From the NCBI GenBank assembly GCA_019058425.1, contig JAHPYZ010000054.1, positions 1 to 33,455 of the forward strand: a stretch of 33,455 bases of DNA, in the 5' to 3' direction. Of the stretch, positions 30,967 to 33,455 are shown piece after piece (position 1 is the first letter of the stretch; every line of letters begins with the position of its first letter). The translations under genes were made by a program, and so were the position numbers. The notes beneath the pieces are model-generated. The model did not search any database and was not told where the DNA came from. It worked only from the letters and a program-made list of their open reading frames with translations. Source of the stretch: Promethearchaeota archaeon (GTDB taxonomy: Archaea > Asgardarchaeota > Lokiarchaeia > Sigyniarchaeales > SOKP01).

Positions 30967-33031
30967 AAGAAATATTGAAGATATTGGAATTATTAATAAA
31001 TATCTATGTGAAATAAAGAAAAATTTACCATTTTCAATTAGAATAAGAAAAGATGAAACTAATTGCATATTAGAAGAAATTGAGGATCACATATGGGAAA
31101 AAGTAATTGAAAACATTGGGAATCGAGATCCAAGAACAGAAGATGTTGAATTTGCTTTATCAGAAATGGGCTCACCAATTGACATCGCTAAAGGTTTTTC
31201 TATAAGAAGTACTCCTTTTCTTTATATAAGTGAAGGATTCTTTCCAATTTATTTAAGATGGTCAAAAATTTTATTTGGTTTCTTCCTATTATCCATATTT
31301 ATTTTATCAGGGTATTTTCCTCTTTTTAGAATAATCATTTTTATATTTATTTACATGCTTCTATTAGTTAATTTTATATTCTTTTATTTATCATCAAAAG
31401 GATATTTACCTGGAGATCTCCGAAGAATATATTTTCGTAATAAAAAAGAAAAGGATGAACTAGGCTCTCAAAGAAAGATAAAAAATCCTATAAAAAGAAA
31501 ACGATTGATTTTGTGGGCCTTTTTGTGGTTAATTAATTTTACAGCTTTACTGATAGGATATTTATTAGACCCAAATAACTTTAATCAACCATATACTTTA
31601 GGAGGTTTGATTGTTTTTGTTATTCTTATAGTAATTGATGTATCTAGATATATCATTAATTCAAAACTTGTGAGAGAACAGCAATTTTTATTGATTTTAA
31701 AAACAGTTATTTTATTTTTATATTTCTTGTTCCCTATGATTTTTGATCCATATAGTTACTCAATTTTTGATCAAATTCATATAATCATAAATAACCCTTC
31801 TTATATTTTTTATCCCATAGAATTGCTTTATATTTTACCATATTTTGTGTTTTTTGGTTTTTTATACTACAATATCTATAAGGTTATCACTTTTAAAGAG
31901 AAATTTGAGAAATACTTGATTAATTTAAGCCTTGAAAAGCGGTATTTAAAAAAACAGAGTTATATCTCTTCTAAAGTCATTAAAATTAACGAAAATTTAG
32001 AATTTCCAAAAAAATTAAATAAGGAGATTAAAACAAAATCTCGGAGATTTCATGAAGAAAAAGTTAAGAATTTAAAGAATAATATTTTTATTGAAAAAAT
32101 TAGAAAAAAGCTGCCACGTTGGCTTACAATTGAAGAAAAGGAGAATTTTTTAATTGATATAAGTGACAGAGTTCAAGAGATTGCTTTAGAAAAGAGTCAT
32201 GAAAAAGAAATAACTGAACAGGGAATAGAACAAGTTTTAAAAAATCTTGGAATAATAAAATCGATGATCTCAGAAAAAAAAAGAAGTAAACCAAAAATCT
32301 ATATATCTGAAGAACTCTGGATTTGGTTTACTTTTATTTCTAAAATTATCATATTTTATTCTATTTTTATTGCTATATATTTAAAGATTAATGAATTAGT
32401 TTTTTTTACTGCAAATGAAGAGATTGAGCAATGGTTTTCTTATACTAGTTTCATAGATTCAGTTATATATTTTTATAATTTTTTCATAACTTTAATTGTA
32501 TTTCTATTTTTTATTTTTCTACTATTTATCTTTTTATCCATGCAGGATATAATTCCTAGCTATAAAAGCCGTTTAACGATTAAGGATAAGAGAACAAGTA
32601 AAAATCTTACTGTGAAAGCTTTAGAAATTAGTCAGAGTACAATCTATGTAATGTTTAGTATTTTTGTGTTATTTTTTTATTTTCAATCAAGTCAATTTTC
32701 TGTAAATTTAACTTTTAAAATATTTTTAATATTTGGAACTCTAAATTCATTGAGTATCATTAAATTGATTAAATTATTAAAGATAAATCTCAAAAATGAA
32801 AATAATAAAACTTTATCAATGGTTTCAGTTATATTAAATGTTTTTATAATACTTTCTATTAGTATAGCTCTTTTGGATATTTCTTCAATGGATATTTATT
32901 ATCTCTCTAAATACTTGTTATTCATTAAAAATTTTATTCTGACTATACAATTAGTTTATGAACTTGTTTTTTATTTTACTTTTAATTTAATAAATAATTT
33001 GAAATTGAGTGATTTTAATAAGAAGAAATAA
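30956..33031 (+). CDS. Large membrane protein with two HAAS-like domains, PadR partner
   Basis: Residues about 10-83 match the HAAS/DUF1700 pattern (YLCEIKKNLPFSIRIRKDE, ILEEIEDHIWEKVIENIG, and the end ALSEMGSPIDIAKGFS). About seven membrane segments follow to residue 315. A second HAAS-like soluble domain appears near 384-440 (KKLPRWLTIEEKENFLIDIS, GIEQVLKNLGIIKSMI), and then another set of six or so helices to the end (691 residues). The two halves look like an internal duplication. HAAS proteins are linked to PadR regulators and thought to pass membrane signals to them; the function here is inferred from that association. The start is ATG 30956, set by the ribosome binding site; the gene overlaps the PadR gene by 11 bases. 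Confidence 0.8.
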   Translation: MEIERNIEDIGIINKYLCEIKKNLPFSIRIRKDETNCILEEIEDHIWEKVIENIGNRDPRTEDVEFALSEMGSPIDIAKGFSIRSTPFLYISEGFFPIYLRWSKILFGFFLLSIFILSGYFPLFRIIIFIFIYMLLLVNFIFFYLSSKGYLPGDLRRIYFRNKKEKDELGSQRKIKNPIKRKRLILWAFLWLINFTALLIGYLLDPNNFNQPYTLGGLIVFVILIVIDVSRYIINSKLVREQQFLLILKTVILFLYFLFPMIFDPYSYSIFDQIHIIINNPSYIFYPIELLYILPYFVFFGFLYYNIYKVITFKEKFEKYLINLSLEKRYLKKQSYISSKVIKINENLEFPKKLNKEIKTKSRRFHEEKVKNLKNNIFIEKIRKKLPRWLTIEEKENFLIDISDRVQEIALEKSHEKEITEQGIEQVLKNLGIIKSMISEKKRSKPKIYISEELWIWFTFISKIIIFYSIFIAIYLKINELVFFTANEEIEQWFSYTSFIDSVIYFYNFFITLIVFLFFIFLLFIFLSMQDIIPSYKSRLTIKDKRTSKNLTVKALEISQSTIYVMFSIFVLFFYFQSSQFSVNLTFKIFLIFGTLNSLSIIKLIKLLKINLKNENNKTLSMVSVILNVFIILSISIALLDISSMDIYYLSKYLLFIKNFILTIQLVYELVFYFTFNLINNLKLSDFNKKK

Positions 33032-33103
33032 CAGATTTCATCATTTGGATTCTTTAGTATAAATATTTAATTCTTTCCTCAGTGTGAATATTCTTTTTTG
33101 AAA

Positions 33104-33121
33104 CTTCAGTTGCTACTGAAG
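33104..33121. terminator. Perfect 7-bp hairpin beyond the HAAS gene
   Basis: CTTCAGT-TGCT-ACTGAAG is a perfect stem with a four-base loop, 72 bases after the HAAS gene stop and 20 bases before remnant R3. No T-run follows directly. It may be a terminator or part of the R3 junction. Confidence 0.4.
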
Positions 33122-33140
33122 AAATCCCTATAAATCGAGG

Positions 33141-33188
33141 GAATTAGAGTTTGACGAGAAGGAAGCCGAGAAAGTCTTTCCTTTGTAA
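33141..33188 (+). pseudogene. 3'-end remnant of gene R, copy R3
   Basis: The stretch reads ELEFDEKEAEKVFPL and a stop. Bases 33147-33181 are identical to 25944-25978 of gene R; the last codons are CCT-TTG-TAA, again synonymous with a different stop. Similarity begins at about the same point as in R2, apart from two further conserved codons. Confidence 0.9.
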
Positions 33189-33366
33189 ATTTTTTAATTC
33201 TATTTTTCACTAATTTTTCGATTTTTATTTCGAATTCAGTTATCTTTAGTGTATCTTTTTCTACTTCAATTTATAAATTTATTGTAGCTAGGTTTTTTTG
33301 TATGTGATTTTGAAGAGTTGATAAAGAGAAAGCAGAACATACAAATAAAACTTCAAAAAAGGTAGT

Positions 33367-33455
33367 TCATTTCTCAGGGAATAATAATACGAAATTACTC
33401 CCCTGTGTATGATCACTTTTAACTCTATCCTCTACCCAAATACGTCCATTATAGG
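33367..33455 (-). CDS. C-terminal end of a sensor histidine kinase (gene continues beyond window)
   Basis: The minus strand encodes YNGRIWVEDRV, KSDHTQGSNFVLLFPEK and a stop at 33367-33369. GGRIWVE...GSTFxFxLP is the final strand pair of the HATPase_c domain of histidine kinases. Only 29 residues are inside the window, so upstream sensor domains are unknown. It converges on the PadR/HAAS operon. Confidence 0.75.
   Translation of the reverse strand, partial: YNGRIWVEDRVKSDHTQGSNFVLLFPEK

Larger units (their letters stand above)
33032..33366. other. Intergenic region with hairpins and the outermost gene-R remnant
   Basis: No gene is seen. It holds the hairpin at 33104-33121, a second inverted repeat TCCCT/AGGGA (33125-33142), and remnant R3. 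AT-rich DNA follows to the end of the histidine kinase gene on the minus strand. Confidence 0.5.

Noticed and set aside
1..33455. Search for tRNA/rRNA genes and for integrase or transposase genes that would explain the island
   Set aside because: No T-loop-like motif with matching stems, no rRNA signature, and no recombinase catalytic motif was found in any supported gene.

Overview
The window looks archaeal, most likely from an Asgard archaeon of the Lokiarchaeia type. This is my inference from content: very AT-rich DNA, TATA boxes about 25-30 bases upstream of starts that often look leaderless, HdrA and MvhD modules, an MglA/Ras-type small GTPase, an Lrp regulator, and many small proteins combining a zinc ribbon with membrane segments. 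No rRNA or tRNA gene is visible to confirm it.

Bases 1-9199 are a metabolic operon plus regulator. A partial HdrA-like gene, a second HdrA-like gene and an MvhD gene lie head to tail. They are followed by one long gene with the same three blocks fused in the same order, so the electron-transfer module is present twice, once split and once fused. MetV and MetF (methylene-tetrahydrofolate reductase) follow directly. The likely role is a flavin/iron-sulfur complex moving electrons between ferredoxin, NAD(P)H or other carriers and the methyl branch of the Wood-Ljungdahl pathway. No HdrB, HdrC or hydrogenase large subunit is visible. An Lrp/AsnC regulator and a tiny overlapping reading frame close the block.

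Bases 9250-16942 hold single genes on both strands: the small GTPase, a MarR-GNAT fusion with its own operator, a zinc-ribbon protein, a membrane-embedded M28-type peptidase, an NTF2-like protein, a zinc-ribbon/ICMT-type membrane methyltransferase, a small cysteine-containing protein, a membrane-anchored MBL-fold hydrolase and an unknown helical protein. Bases 17107-20994 contain four copies of a 27-37 bp intergenic repeat around a zinc-ribbon/DSS-repeat/membrane-tail protein, a CDP-alcohol phosphatidyltransferase, an alpha/beta hydrolase and a DUF3795 protein.

Bases 21339-33188 are the most unusual part. At the centre are two small divergent genes of unknown function, here called L (24786-25127, minus) and R (25716-25985, plus), separated by a 588-base spacer rich in short repeats and palindromes. 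To the left, two copies of the 3' end of gene L occur (21339-21414, 22508-22655). To the right, three copies of the 3' end of gene R occur (26869-26977, 29231-29272, 33141-33188). All copies keep the orientation of the parent gene, and most get shorter with distance from the centre. The intervals hold one to three unrelated genes each: a luciferase-like oxidoreductase, membrane and secreted proteins, winged-helix and PadR regulators and a double HAAS-domain protein. A 32-bp block at the end of R is identical in all four copies. This looks like repeated capture of cargo at the 3' ends of a core gene pair, each event restoring the gene and leaving an old end behind. No recombinase is visible. 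The last bases hold the end of a histidine kinase gene on the minus strand.
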